A stretch of 6,787 nucleotides of DNA from Cellvibrionales bacterium UBA4495 (GTDB taxonomy: Bacteria; Pseudomonadota; Gammaproteobacteria; Pseudomonadales; Porticoccaceae), in contig DGNJ01000123.1 in the NCBI GenBank assembly GCA_002388905.1, forward strand, positions 27,623-34,409, written 5' to 3'. Below the pieces are notes generated by a model. The model did not search any database and was not told the origin of the DNA. It saw only the letters and a list, made by a program, of their open reading frames with translations. Below are positions 1 through 5,193 of the stretch, one piece after another (the stretch's first letter is position 1; every line of letters starts with the position of its first letter). The position numbers and the translations under genes were made by a program.

Positions 1-1213
1 CCCACTTGGCGGAGGCGCTGCCGATCAGCAGGTTTATCAACGCCGACAGGAGCACGAAGCTGACCAGCAGTACAGCCGTGTTGGGGTCGACGGCCTTGAG
101 CAGCGCCGCCCCCTTGATGGCCGAGATGATGCCCAACTGGCTCCACGCGAAGTAACTGATGAACTGCGCCGCAAAGAACATCAGCACCAGGTAACTGGCC
201 ATGGTGGCCATGCTCTTTTCCATCCCATCCACCAGGTCCCGGCCGCCGGCAAAGCGGCCGCTCATTTTGCCGAAAATCAGACCTGCAAGCGCGGCATAGA
301 CGGCAATGACGGTGACAATGCCGGCGATAAACGGAGACTGAAGGATGCTGCCTGTGACGGGGTCCCGGAGGGCGCCGCTTTCGGGGATCAAACCCCAGAG
401 CAGCAGGCCGGCAAAGATCAGCGAAAAAAGCCCGACGGCCTTGAGCCCCCTGATTTCCCCCCGCTCGATGGATTCCTCCTGCTCGGGCCCTTTGCCCGTG
501 TCCCCCAGCCGGGGCAGGACCAGCTTTTCGGTAACGACGGTGCCCACGCCGGCGATCAGGAAGGTGGAGACGATTATGAAGTAGTAGTTGCCGGCGGCAT
601 TGACGGTGTACGTGGCATCCACGAAGCCCGCTGCCTCGGTGGAAAGACCCGCCAGCAGGGCGTCAAGAGGGCCGATCAGCAGATTGGCGCTGTAACCGCC
701 GGACACCCCGGCGAAAGCGGCGGCGATGCCGGCCACGGGGCTGCGACCGGCGGCGTTGAAAAGGATGCCTGCCAGCGGAATAAGTACCACATAGCCGGTA
801 TCAGCGGCCAGGCTGGACAGGACCCCGGCCAGCACCACCAGAAACGTCAGCATTTTGGCCGGTGCTTTCAGCACCGTGGCGCGCAGTGCCACCCCGATCA
901 GGCCGCTGTGCTCGGCGATGCCGATGCCCAGGATGGCGATCAGTACCGTGCCGACCGGAGCGAAGTGCGTGAAGTTGGTGACTGTCCTGTTCAGCATCAG
1001 GTGCAATCCCTCGGTGCCGAGCAGGTTCTTGGCACGGATCAGTTCACCGGAAACCGGGTGCACCGCTTCCACACCCAGGGCGGCGCAAAGCCCGGACAGG
1101 AGCAGGACGAGACCGCACAGGTAGACAAAGAGCAGGGTGGGATGGGGGAGCCGGTTACCGGCGGATTCAATAATGTCGAGGGTATTTTGCAGGTAGCGGG
1201 ATCGTCCGGTCAT
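1..1213 (-). CDS. AbgT-family membrane transporter (partial, C-terminus outside window)
   Basis: Read on the minus strand from ATG at 1213, the frame stays open to the window edge and gives 404 residues; the family is usually about 500-520, so roughly 100 C-terminal residues are missing. An AAGGA Shine-Dalgarno (plus-strand 1224-1228) precedes the start by about 10 nt. The protein is strongly hydrophobic with many membrane segments (for example residues 26-47, 85-104, 120-150, 210-226, 258-275, 295-315, 338-356, 378-397). Family marks are the early HPTLLF segment (24-29), AADTGYVVLIPLAG (136-149), SANLLIGPLDALLAGLS (175-191) and the AbgT signature GSASAKW (398-404), cut at its Trp by the window edge. 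Characterised members import p-aminobenzoyl-glutamate (AbgT) or export sulfonamides (YdaH, MtrF). D184 and W404 match positions reported as functional in YdaH/MtrF, from memory. It lies 87 nt downstream of the GntR gene on the same strand and is probably co-transcribed. The true substrate is unknown; context suggests the compound handled by the divergent enzymes. The family call is firm. Confidence 0.93.
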   Translation of the reverse strand, partial: MTGRSRYLQNTLDIIESAGNRLPHPTLLFVYLCGLVLLLSGLCAALGVEAVHPVSGELIRAKNLLGTEGLHLMLNRTVTNFTHFAPVGTVLIAILGIGIAEHSGLIGVALRATVLKAPAKMLTFLVVLAGVLSSLAADTGYVVLIPLAGILFNAAGRSPVAGIAAAFAGVSGGYSANLLIGPLDALLAGLSTEAAGFVDATYTVNAAGNYYFIIVSTFLIAGVGTVVTEKLVLPRLGDTGKGPEQEESIERGEIRGLKAVGLFSLIFAGLLLWGLIPESGALRDPVTGSILQSPFIAGIVTVIAVYAALAGLIFGKMSGRFAGGRDLVDGMEKSMATMASYLVLMFFAAQFISYFAWSQLGIISAIKGAALLKAVDPNTAVLLVSFVLLSALINLLIGSASAKW

Positions 1214-1300
1214 GGGGCTGGATTCCTTTTGGTCGCCAGCATAGCAGGGCCGGAAAACGGATGACAGCCGGGAAGGCAGCTGCCGCCCGCGCTTGCCGAA

Positions 1301-1987
1301 TCAGGCGGACTGTTTTGTGTCACCGGCCCCCGTGGCGCCCAGGGCCTCCACGAAATTAATCACTTTCTCGTATTTGGCGACGCACAACTCCACCGCCTTT
1401 TCCGTGTCCCGCTCCAGTACCGCGTCGATAAAGGTCTTGTAGTAGTCCAGGAAACCGGACTCGAATTCCGCGAGCTTGCGAAAAGTGTGGCGGTAGCGCA
1501 TTTGCTGGATATACAGTTGCTTCCAGGATTTAAGCAGCCACTGGTTATCGCAGGGCGCCAGCAGCACATCGTAAAAGCTTTCCCGGCTGGCAGTGTACTT
1601 GTCCAGGTCGGCCCGGCCTTCGACCACTTCATTCAGCATCCGGCTGGACATGTGGTAGTTGGCCAGAAGGTTGCCCTCCCACTGGAGGTCGCCGTTGGCG
1701 ATGGCGGAGCGCAGGCACGGGATTTCCAGGATCATGCAGGCCTCTGACAGTTCCCGGAAGCCGGTGGTGGAAATGGGCGTGGCCCTGAAACCGGCATTGC
1801 GCTCGATTTCCACCAGCCCTTCGGCAGTCAGTCGCGACAGGGCTTCGCGCACGGCAGCCTGGCTGTAACCGGTCTCACGCTGGATTTGCGAAATATTGAG
1901 CCGCTTCCCGGGTGACAACCGACAGCAGACCAGGTCGCTCTTGAGGTGATTGTAGGCTTTTTGGGTGATACTGGAATCGGCGCCCAT
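1301..1987 (-). CDS. GntR-family transcriptional regulator, FCD-like effector domain
   Basis: A 228-residue cytoplasmic DNA-binding protein. Residues about 8-70 form the GntR winged helix-turn-helix: an ITQKAYNHLKSDLV helix, the PGKRLNISQ turn, YSQAAVREALSRLTAEGLVEI (recognition helix and wing) and the R63-NAGF wing tip. Residues about 75-215 form an all-helical FCD-type ligand domain. I chose the ATG at 1987 over an in-frame ATG at 2104. It has an AAGGA Shine-Dalgarno 8-9 nt upstream, gives the usual family length and starts just before the DNA-binding domain, while the extra 39 residues resemble no domain and contain a TATAAT box. In most FCD proteins a D-x3-H plus two further His bind a metal; by my alignment these positions are R135, Y139, Y183 and Y206, so no metal site is expected. 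Divergence from the EthD gene and co-orientation with the transporter suggest local control of the cluster by a small-molecule effector, probably as a repressor. Confidence 0.9.
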   Translation of the reverse strand: MGADSSITQKAYNHLKSDLVCCRLSPGKRLNISQIQRETGYSQAAVREALSRLTAEGLVEIERNAGFRATPISTTGFRELSEACMILEIPCLRSAIANGDLQWEGNLLANYHMSSRMLNEVVEGRADLDKYTASRESFYDVLLAPCDNQWLLKSWKQLYIQQMRYRHTFRKLAEFESGFLDYYKTFIDAVLERDTEKAVELCVAKYEKVINFVEALGATGAGDTKQSA

Positions 1988-2038
1988 GCGGGGGTTCCTT
2001 GTTACTTGTTCGGCTCGGTGCCGGCGAATGGTGCAAAA

Positions 2039-2044
2039 ATTATA
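2039..2044 (-). promoter_or_regulatory. Candidate -10 box of the GntR/AbgT unit
   Basis: A perfect TATAAT on the minus strand lies about 50 nt upstream of the chosen GntR start, implying a leader of about 45 nt. No good -35 hexamer is visible at 16-18 bp (it would fall near 2061-2067, where the minus strand reads AAAGCA), so the promoter would be weak or activator-dependent. Its position inside the longer reading frame argues against the 2104 start. Confidence 0.35.
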
Positions 2045-2139
2045 CACTAAATCGCGAAATCTGCTTTTTTGAAAAGATTTCTCTGAGAAAGGCTGTTCAT
2101 GCATAACTAGTCAGATGGTACCCGGAGTTTATCTCGGCC

Positions 2140-2159
2140 TTTAAGAATTGCTGCTTAAA
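2140..2159. promoter_or_regulatory. Candidate operator dyad TTTAAG-N8-CTTAAA
   Basis: Inverted hexamers TTTAAG (2140-2145) and CTTAAA (2154-2159) are separated by 8 bp. A third CTTAAA half-site lies at 2176-2181, exactly 22 bp (about two helical turns) beyond the second. The dyad overlaps the -35 region of the candidate rightward promoter. A closely similar dyad lies upstream of the first NTF2-like gene (3144-3162). This is the placement expected for a shared regulator, possibly the adjacent GntR protein. However, FCD-family operators usually have a shorter gap (TNGT-N1-3-ACNA type), so the protein that binds it is uncertain, as is function itself. Confidence 0.3.
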
Positions 2160-2170
2160 AAATCTATAAT
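2141..2170 (+). promoter_or_regulatory. Candidate promoter for the EthD-like gene
   Basis: A TTAAGA -35 (2141-2146, 4 of 6 to consensus), an 18-bp spacer and a perfect TATAAT -10 (2165-2170) sit in the most AT-rich part of the divergent region. Transcription starting near 2177 would give an untranslated leader of about 150 nt that includes the long inverted repeat at 2233-2302. A perfect TTGACA at 2205-2210 is an alternative -35, but the hexamers 16-18 bp downstream (such as TTATCC at 2228) are poor -10 matches. Confidence 0.35.
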
Positions 2171-2232
2171 ATTCCCTTAAATGCATAGACTGAAAGATTT
2201 TATGTTGACAGAATAAGGGGGGTTGGCTTATC

Positions 2233-2302
2233 CATTGCTCGGCTCGGTGGACTCACACATAACAATAGGTCGTGTGCGCACCGTTCGAGTCCACGAGCGA
2301 TG
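2233..2302 (+). repeat. Long imperfect inverted repeat / potential structured 5' leader
   Basis: The left arm (2233-2254) and right arm (2287-2302) pair over 16 bp: CAT-T-GCTCG pairs with CGAGC-G-ATG (one G-U pair), and TGGACTC (2248-2254) pairs with GAGTCCA (2287-2293). The only interruption is a 6-nt bulge (2242-2247) on the left arm, which looks like a tandem duplication of CTCGG. The 32-nt interior holds a further ACAC/GTGT pairing (2255-2258 with 2272-2275) and an overlapping GTGCGCAC palindrome (2274-2281). No U-tract follows, so it does not look like a simple terminator. It ends 12 nt before the Shine-Dalgarno of the EthD-like gene. It could be a cis-acting RNA structure, a DNA operator with wide arms, or the remnant of a small mobile sequence. 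The pairing is seen directly; the role is inferred. Confidence 0.5.
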
Positions 2303-2329
2303 CGACCAGGGCACCAGGAGCAAACTACC

Positions 2330-3055
2330 ATGTGGCGTCTGACGGCTTTTCTCAAACGCAATTCCGCCATGGCCGGCGATGATTTCCTCGCATTTCTTAC
2401 CGGCACCTGGGCGCCGGCGGTATGCGCCGCCGGTTCGGGGTCCGCCAGTTTAAAAAACATCAGGATCCACCTGCCCCTGGATCTGAGCGGCTCTCCCCTG
2501 GAGAGCCTTTTCCCTCCCCGATTCGATGCCCTGGTGGAGATAGCGTTCGAGGATTTTGACAGTGCCGTGGCATCGCTCGTGGCATTGGACCGGGACCCGG
2601 AGGTGCCTGATCTCGGCGACGCTCTCGATCTTTCCGACGGCGCTGCCTGGCTTGGCGAGGTGCTGCCCAAGAAACCGGACGACCATGGGCGGACCGGCAC
2701 GCGCATGACCGTGGCCGGCGACGTCATCGACGGCATGGCCGAGGGGGAAGCGCAGCGTTACTGGGGTGAGGTCCATCCCGTGGTTGCTCAACGGGCGCCG
2801 GAAACCTGGGAACGACTGACCCTTTACCGGCAGGTCCACGGAAGGCGCAGTTCGGCTATCGAAGAAATGTCGTGGCTTCCCCGGCGGTATTACCCCATGT
2901 GCGCGGATATGGGCGCGGTCAGCCTCGAGGAGCTGCTCGCCGCCTACGATAACGACCAATACCGGGCCATTGTCCGCCCCGACGAGCAGAAATTCAGTAA
3001 GCCGGAAGACATGCTGACCTTCGTGACCCGAGAATACAGGGAGGTTATGCCCTGA
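2330..3055 (+). CDS. Tandem EthD-like (dimeric alpha-beta barrel) protein
   Basis: A 241-residue soluble protein with no signal peptide. It reads as two fused EthD-like ferredoxin-fold repeats. Repeat 1 (about 1-115): MWRLTAFLKR strand, DDFLAFLTGTWAPAV helix (17-31), FDALVEIAFEDFDSAVASL (65-83) and a closing strand near 106-113. Repeat 2 (about 122-241): TGTRMTVAG strand, EGEAQRYWGEVHPVV (138-152), the YRQVHG strand (166-171) and the typical ending DEQKFSKPEDMLTFV (218-232). The conserved EthD His of the YW-x2-H motif is H149 in repeat 2, but W27 occupies that place in repeat 1. The ATG at 2330 is preferred over one at 2300: it has a CAGGAG Shine-Dalgarno (2315-2320) 9 nt upstream, and the 2300 start falls inside the inverted repeat. 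EthD proteins act without cofactors or as accessory proteins to oxygenases; the reaction here is not predictable. It is the first gene of the rightward arm. Confidence 0.75.
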   Translation: MWRLTAFLKRNSAMAGDDFLAFLTGTWAPAVCAAGSGSASLKNIRIHLPLDLSGSPLESLFPPRFDALVEIAFEDFDSAVASLVALDRDPEVPDLGDALDLSDGAAWLGEVLPKKPDDHGRTGTRMTVAGDVIDGMAEGEAQRYWGEVHPVVAQRAPETWERLTLYRQVHGRRSSAIEEMSWLPRRYYPMCADMGAVSLEELLAAYDNDQYRAIVRPDEQKFSKPEDMLTFVTREYREVMP

Positions 3056-3114
3056 CGATGGCGCCGCAGCTTCGCACACAGGTTGCTTACCGCGAGGCCA
3101 TTTCCCGGCAAATG

Positions 3115-3142
3115 GGCAGACGCGTGGTTTTGCCTGTCTGCC
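3115..3142 (+). other. Hairpin 60 nt after the EthD-like gene, weak terminator candidate
   Basis: GGCAGAC (3115-3121) and GTCTGCC (3136-3142) pair perfectly over 7 bp around a 14-nt loop. Only three T residues follow, so intrinsic termination would be weak. It separates the EthD-like gene from the second dyad and the five-gene block, consistent with a transcription break there. An alternative pairing of GGCAAA (3107-3112) with TTTGCC (3129-3134) is mutually exclusive with it. Confidence 0.25.
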
Positions 3143-3163
3143 GTTTAAGGCGGTAGCTTAAAC
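3143..3163. promoter_or_regulatory. Candidate operator dyad GTTTAAG-N7-CTTAAAC
   Basis: A perfect 7-bp inverted repeat (3143-3149 and 3157-3163) with a 7-bp gap lies in the 240-bp space upstream of the first NTF2-like gene. Its core hexamers are the same as in the dyad at 2140-2159. It is followed by a second small dyad ACCGG-TC-CCGGT (3162-3173) and a TATAGT box (3175-3180) that could be a -10, although no convincing -35 lies 16-18 bp before it. Together these suggest a second regulated promoter for the 3296-onward operon. Confidence 0.3.
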
Positions 3164-3295
3164 CGGTCCCGGTCTATAGTTTTTGAGGGTGTGTGGGTAT
3201 TTTCGAGGCTGATCCTAAACCGGGGTGTAAATGATTTCACCGGGAAGCAGGCGTGTGAACCACTCCCTGAAGCTGCATAACAGGAGAGAAAAACC

Positions 3296-3748
3296 ATGAG
3301 CGATACTAACGATAAACCCGTACAGAACAAACAGGCCGTCAAGGCCTATTTCGATGCCGTCAACCAAATGGACGAGGAGCGAATCCTTTCGCTGCTTACA
3401 AACGATTTCGCCATTATCTCCATGAACAAGAATCCGCCGGTCCTGCGCTATAAGTGGGACGCCCGGCAATTCGCGGCGGCGCCCCGGCTGATGTCGGAAC
3501 ACATGAAAAAACCGATAAAGCTGAGGCTTCTCGCTATGACGGCGGAAGATGACCGTGTTGCCGTAGAGGCAGATTCCTATGGCGAGCTTACCGACGGACG
3601 GATTTATGAGAACGCGTACCACTTCCTGTTCAGTTTCCGAGACGGCAGGATTCGTGAGGTTCGTGAATACTGCTGTAGCTACACGGCCTACGACCTCTTT
3701 GGACGTCACCTGAACGATAAAGGTGAATATGAAGACAAAGCGGGATAG
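3296..3748 (+). CDS. NTF2/SnoaL-like superfamily protein
   Basis: A 150-residue cytoplasmic protein of the cone-shaped alpha+beta fold shared by NTF2, SnoaL cyclases, ketosteroid isomerase and related dehydratases. The first helices are NKQAVKAYFDAVNQMDEERILSLLTNDFAII (11-41). The C-terminal strands carry the usual pattern ENAYHFLFSFRDGRIREVREY (105-125). Many SnoaL-like enzymes follow this with Y-x-D; here it is Y125-C126-C127, so the common Asp is absent and any catalysis must use other residues. A final amphipathic region (129-139) resembles the ending of PhzA/B-like and SnoaL-like members. An AGGAG Shine-Dalgarno (3282-3286) 9 nt before the ATG fixes the start. It is the first gene of a five-gene block, 54 nt before a second protein of the same fold. 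It could be an isomerase, cyclase, dehydratase or ligand-binding protein; sequence alone does not decide. Confidence 0.8.
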   Translation: MSDTNDKPVQNKQAVKAYFDAVNQMDEERILSLLTNDFAIISMNKNPPVLRYKWDARQFAAAPRLMSEHMKKPIKLRLLAMTAEDDRVAVEADSYGELTDGRIYENAYHFLFSFRDGRIREVREYCCSYTAYDLFGRHLNDKGEYEDKAG

Positions 3749-3802
3749 ACCTGCCGGATTTTATATTTGACAACCCATAACTTATGAATCAAAGGGGGAA
3801 AA

Positions 3803-4168
3803 ATGCAATACGATGAAAAATCGATCCACCAGTTTCTGGAAGATAATTTCGGGATCTGGAATGCCGGTGATCGGGACGCTTTTACCGAACTGTACCGCAA
3901 TGCGTCGGCGAACGGGCTCGAAATCGAGTATGTGGGCCAGGACCCTGTCGACGGCTGGGCTGCATTCAATCACATGTGGGATACCTACAACACTGAAATC
4001 CATGCCGAACCCCAGCAAATACTGGTCAATGGCAACGAAGGCGCCGTTTACGTGCACAACATCGTCAAGAAGGATGGTGCCGTTCACCCCAGCATCGAGA
4101 TATACCGGTTCGTGGACGGGAAACTTCATATCCGCTATTTCCACAATACCGAAGCGCTGGCTGACTGA
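3803..4168 (+). CDS. Small NTF2-like protein, second of a pair
   Basis: A 121-residue soluble protein. The N-terminal helix region IHQFLEDNFGIWNAGDRDAF (8-27) has the aromatic-x-x-G-D pattern typical of NTF2-like and SnoaL-like domains. The later strands AVYVHNIVKKDG (81-92) and SIEIYRFVDGKLHIRYFHN (97-115) form the characteristic sheet. It differs clearly from its neighbour at 3296-3748 (shorter, no long C-terminal tail), so it is a paralogue by fold rather than a recent duplicate. The start has a GGGGG Shine-Dalgarno (3794-3798) close to the ATG. The two could form a heteromer or act on successive intermediates; H95, H107-equivalent polar positions and D50 are pocket candidates only by general fold knowledge. 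No specific reaction can be assigned. Confidence 0.75.
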   Translation: MQYDEKSIHQFLEDNFGIWNAGDRDAFTELYRNASANGLEIEYVGQDPVDGWAAFNHMWDTYNTEIHAEPQQILVNGNEGAVYVHNIVKKDGAVHPSIEIYRFVDGKLHIRYFHNTEALAD

Positions 4169-4218
4169 CCCGGCGCGACTACGCGATGGGAATATCTGAA
4201 ATCGAGGAGGCAACAAAA

Positions 4219-5028
4219 ATGGATCTGGGTATTAGTGGCAAAGTAGCAATTGTTACCGGTGGTTCTCACGGCATCGGCAGGGCAATTTCCGAGGAACTTG
4301 GCAGGAACGGCTGCAAGGTGGTGGTGGTCGCGCGCGGCCAGAAGCAACTGGACGAAACCGTGGAAGCCATTCGCGCGGCGGGCGGCGAAGCCGCGTCCGT
4401 CTCGGCGGACTTGCTGGACTTCGACAGCTATCCGCGCATGGTAGCGGAGGCCAGGGAAGCTTTCGGTATACCGGAAATCGCCATCTATTCGCCGGTGGCG
4501 CCGCCGCCCGGGGCCTTCGGTCATTTTACCGACGAGGATTTCGACAAGTCCTTTGACTCGGTGGTCAAGGGCTTTGCCAACTTTGCAAGGGCCGTGGTCC
4601 CGGGCATGAAGGAAAGAGGCTGGGGCCGGATTGTCACTATCGGCTCCGGTTGCGCCAAGGTTCCCGCCCGGCACTCCTCCCTGCACTTCCACTATGCCAT
4701 GGCCAACACCACCCGGCCCGCTGCCCTGGGCCTCAGCCGGACCCTGGCGGATGAACTGGGGCCCTATGGCATCACGGTCAATACGATTCCCCCGGGGTTT
4801 ATCGAGACGGGGGAGAACTACGAGGCTTTTTTCCAGAAATGCGCGGAGGAGGAAGGCCAGACCTACGACGAATTTATGGCCAACGAGCTCAAGCGTATTC
4901 CAATGAACCGGTTTGGCAGGCCGGACGAAATCTCCGGGGTCTGCGCCTTTCTCTGCTCGGAACGGGCGGGCTATATCACCGGCCAGTACATTGTCGTGGA
5001 CGGTGGCCATATGGAAACCTACTTCTGA
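4219..5028 (+). CDS. Divergent short-chain dehydrogenase/reductase, catalytic Lys replaced by Asn
   Basis: A 269-residue classical-length SDR with a Rossmann fold. The dinucleotide-binding motif TGGSHGIG is at 13-20. R39 after the second strand points to NADP(H). GRPDEISGVCAFLCSERAGYITGQYIVVDGG (233-263) is the normal SDR C-terminus. The NNAG motif is replaced by IYSPVAPP (89-96), and the tetrad Asn of helix 4 appears to be V115. S143 and Y159 are retained, but the YxxxK motif reads YAMAN, placing N163 where the proton-relay Lys should be. Loop 144-158 is also longer than usual. This resembles the FabG-like SDR subgroup with imperfect tetrads (…SN-xxRxA…GLxxTLA). The GAGGAGG Shine-Dalgarno (4204-4210), 8 nt upstream, sets the start at 4219 rather than the ATG at 4186. 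It follows the second NTF2-like gene by 50 nt. It may still reduce a ketone by a modified mechanism, or be a non-redox SDR; function unknown. Confidence 0.9.
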   Translation: MDLGISGKVAIVTGGSHGIGRAISEELGRNGCKVVVVARGQKQLDETVEAIRAAGGEAASVSADLLDFDSYPRMVAEAREAFGIPEIAIYSPVAPPPGAFGHFTDEDFDKSFDSVVKGFANFARAVVPGMKERGWGRIVTIGSGCAKVPARHSSLHFHYAMANTTRPAALGLSRTLADELGPYGITVNTIPPGFIETGENYEAFFQKCAEEEGQTYDEFMANELKRIPMNRFGRPDEISGVCAFLCSERAGYITGQYIVVDGGHMETYF

Positions 5029-5040
5029 GTTGCCGGTCGC

Positions 5041-5065
5041 CCGGAATGGAGAATCGCTATTCCGG
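5041..5065 (+). other. Intra-operon hairpin after the divergent SDR
   Basis: CCGGAAT (5041-5047) pairs perfectly with ATTCCGG (5059-5065); a G-U and a G-C pair extend the stem to 9 bp with a 7-nt loop. It starts 13 nt after the SDR stop codon and lacks a U-tract, so it is more likely an mRNA-stabilising or processing element, or a weak attenuator, than a full terminator. It lies in the longest gap (165 nt) of the five-gene block. Confidence 0.35.
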
Positions 5066-5193
5066 CCTGGCTGTTGTCATACACACCACAAAATTACGCC
5101 TGCGGTGTTTGTTTGACCCGGCCCGTGTATGGATTGGTTCAGGCGGACGGTGACCGGCGAACAGGCACCCTAATTATTAACGAGGAATGGTTT

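Noticed and set aside
855..1264. Plus-strand open frames over the transporter gene, also 345-584.
   Set aside because: They run antisense to an unmistakable AbgT coding frame and have low-complexity, domain-free translations.
1275..1284. Perfect palindrome GGCAGCTGCC between the regulator and transporter genes as a terminator.
   Set aside because: It is a 10-bp palindrome without a loop or U-tract, and the two genes look co-transcribed; apart from this the 87-nt gap holds only the transporter ribosome-binding site.
1988..2104. N-terminal extension of the GntR regulator from an ATG at 2104.
   Set aside because: The added 39 residues match no domain, a TATAAT box lies within them, and the ATG at 1987 has a good Shine-Dalgarno and gives the usual family length.
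2233..2305. tRNA-like gene: a 7-bp acceptor-like stem (2233-2239 with 2296-2302), a D-arm-like GCTCGGTGG and a T-loop-like GTTCGAGTCC.
   Set aside because: The D stem, anticodon stem and T stem do not pair in cloverleaf form and no 3' CCA follows at the right place. The same bases pair better as one long hairpin.
2450..3079. Long minus-strand open frame opposite the EthD-like gene.
   Set aside because: It shows no recognisable domain and is the shadow of a plus-strand gene with a Shine-Dalgarno and EthD motifs.
3767..3772. Perfect TTGACA between the two NTF2-like genes as an internal promoter.
   Set aside because: No acceptable -10 hexamer lies 16-18 bp downstream; the next TATGAA is only about 10 bp away.
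4135..5010. Long minus-strand open frame opposite the divergent SDR; likewise 5170-5955 and 5973-6647.
   Set aside because: The opposite strands encode clear SDR and MDR motifs; the antisense frames are by-products of GC-rich codon use.
5074..5193. Extended SDR start at 5074.
   Set aside because: The extra 40 residues are unlike SDR N-termini, and the ATG at 5194 has a well-spaced GAGG and starts directly before the Rossmann strand.
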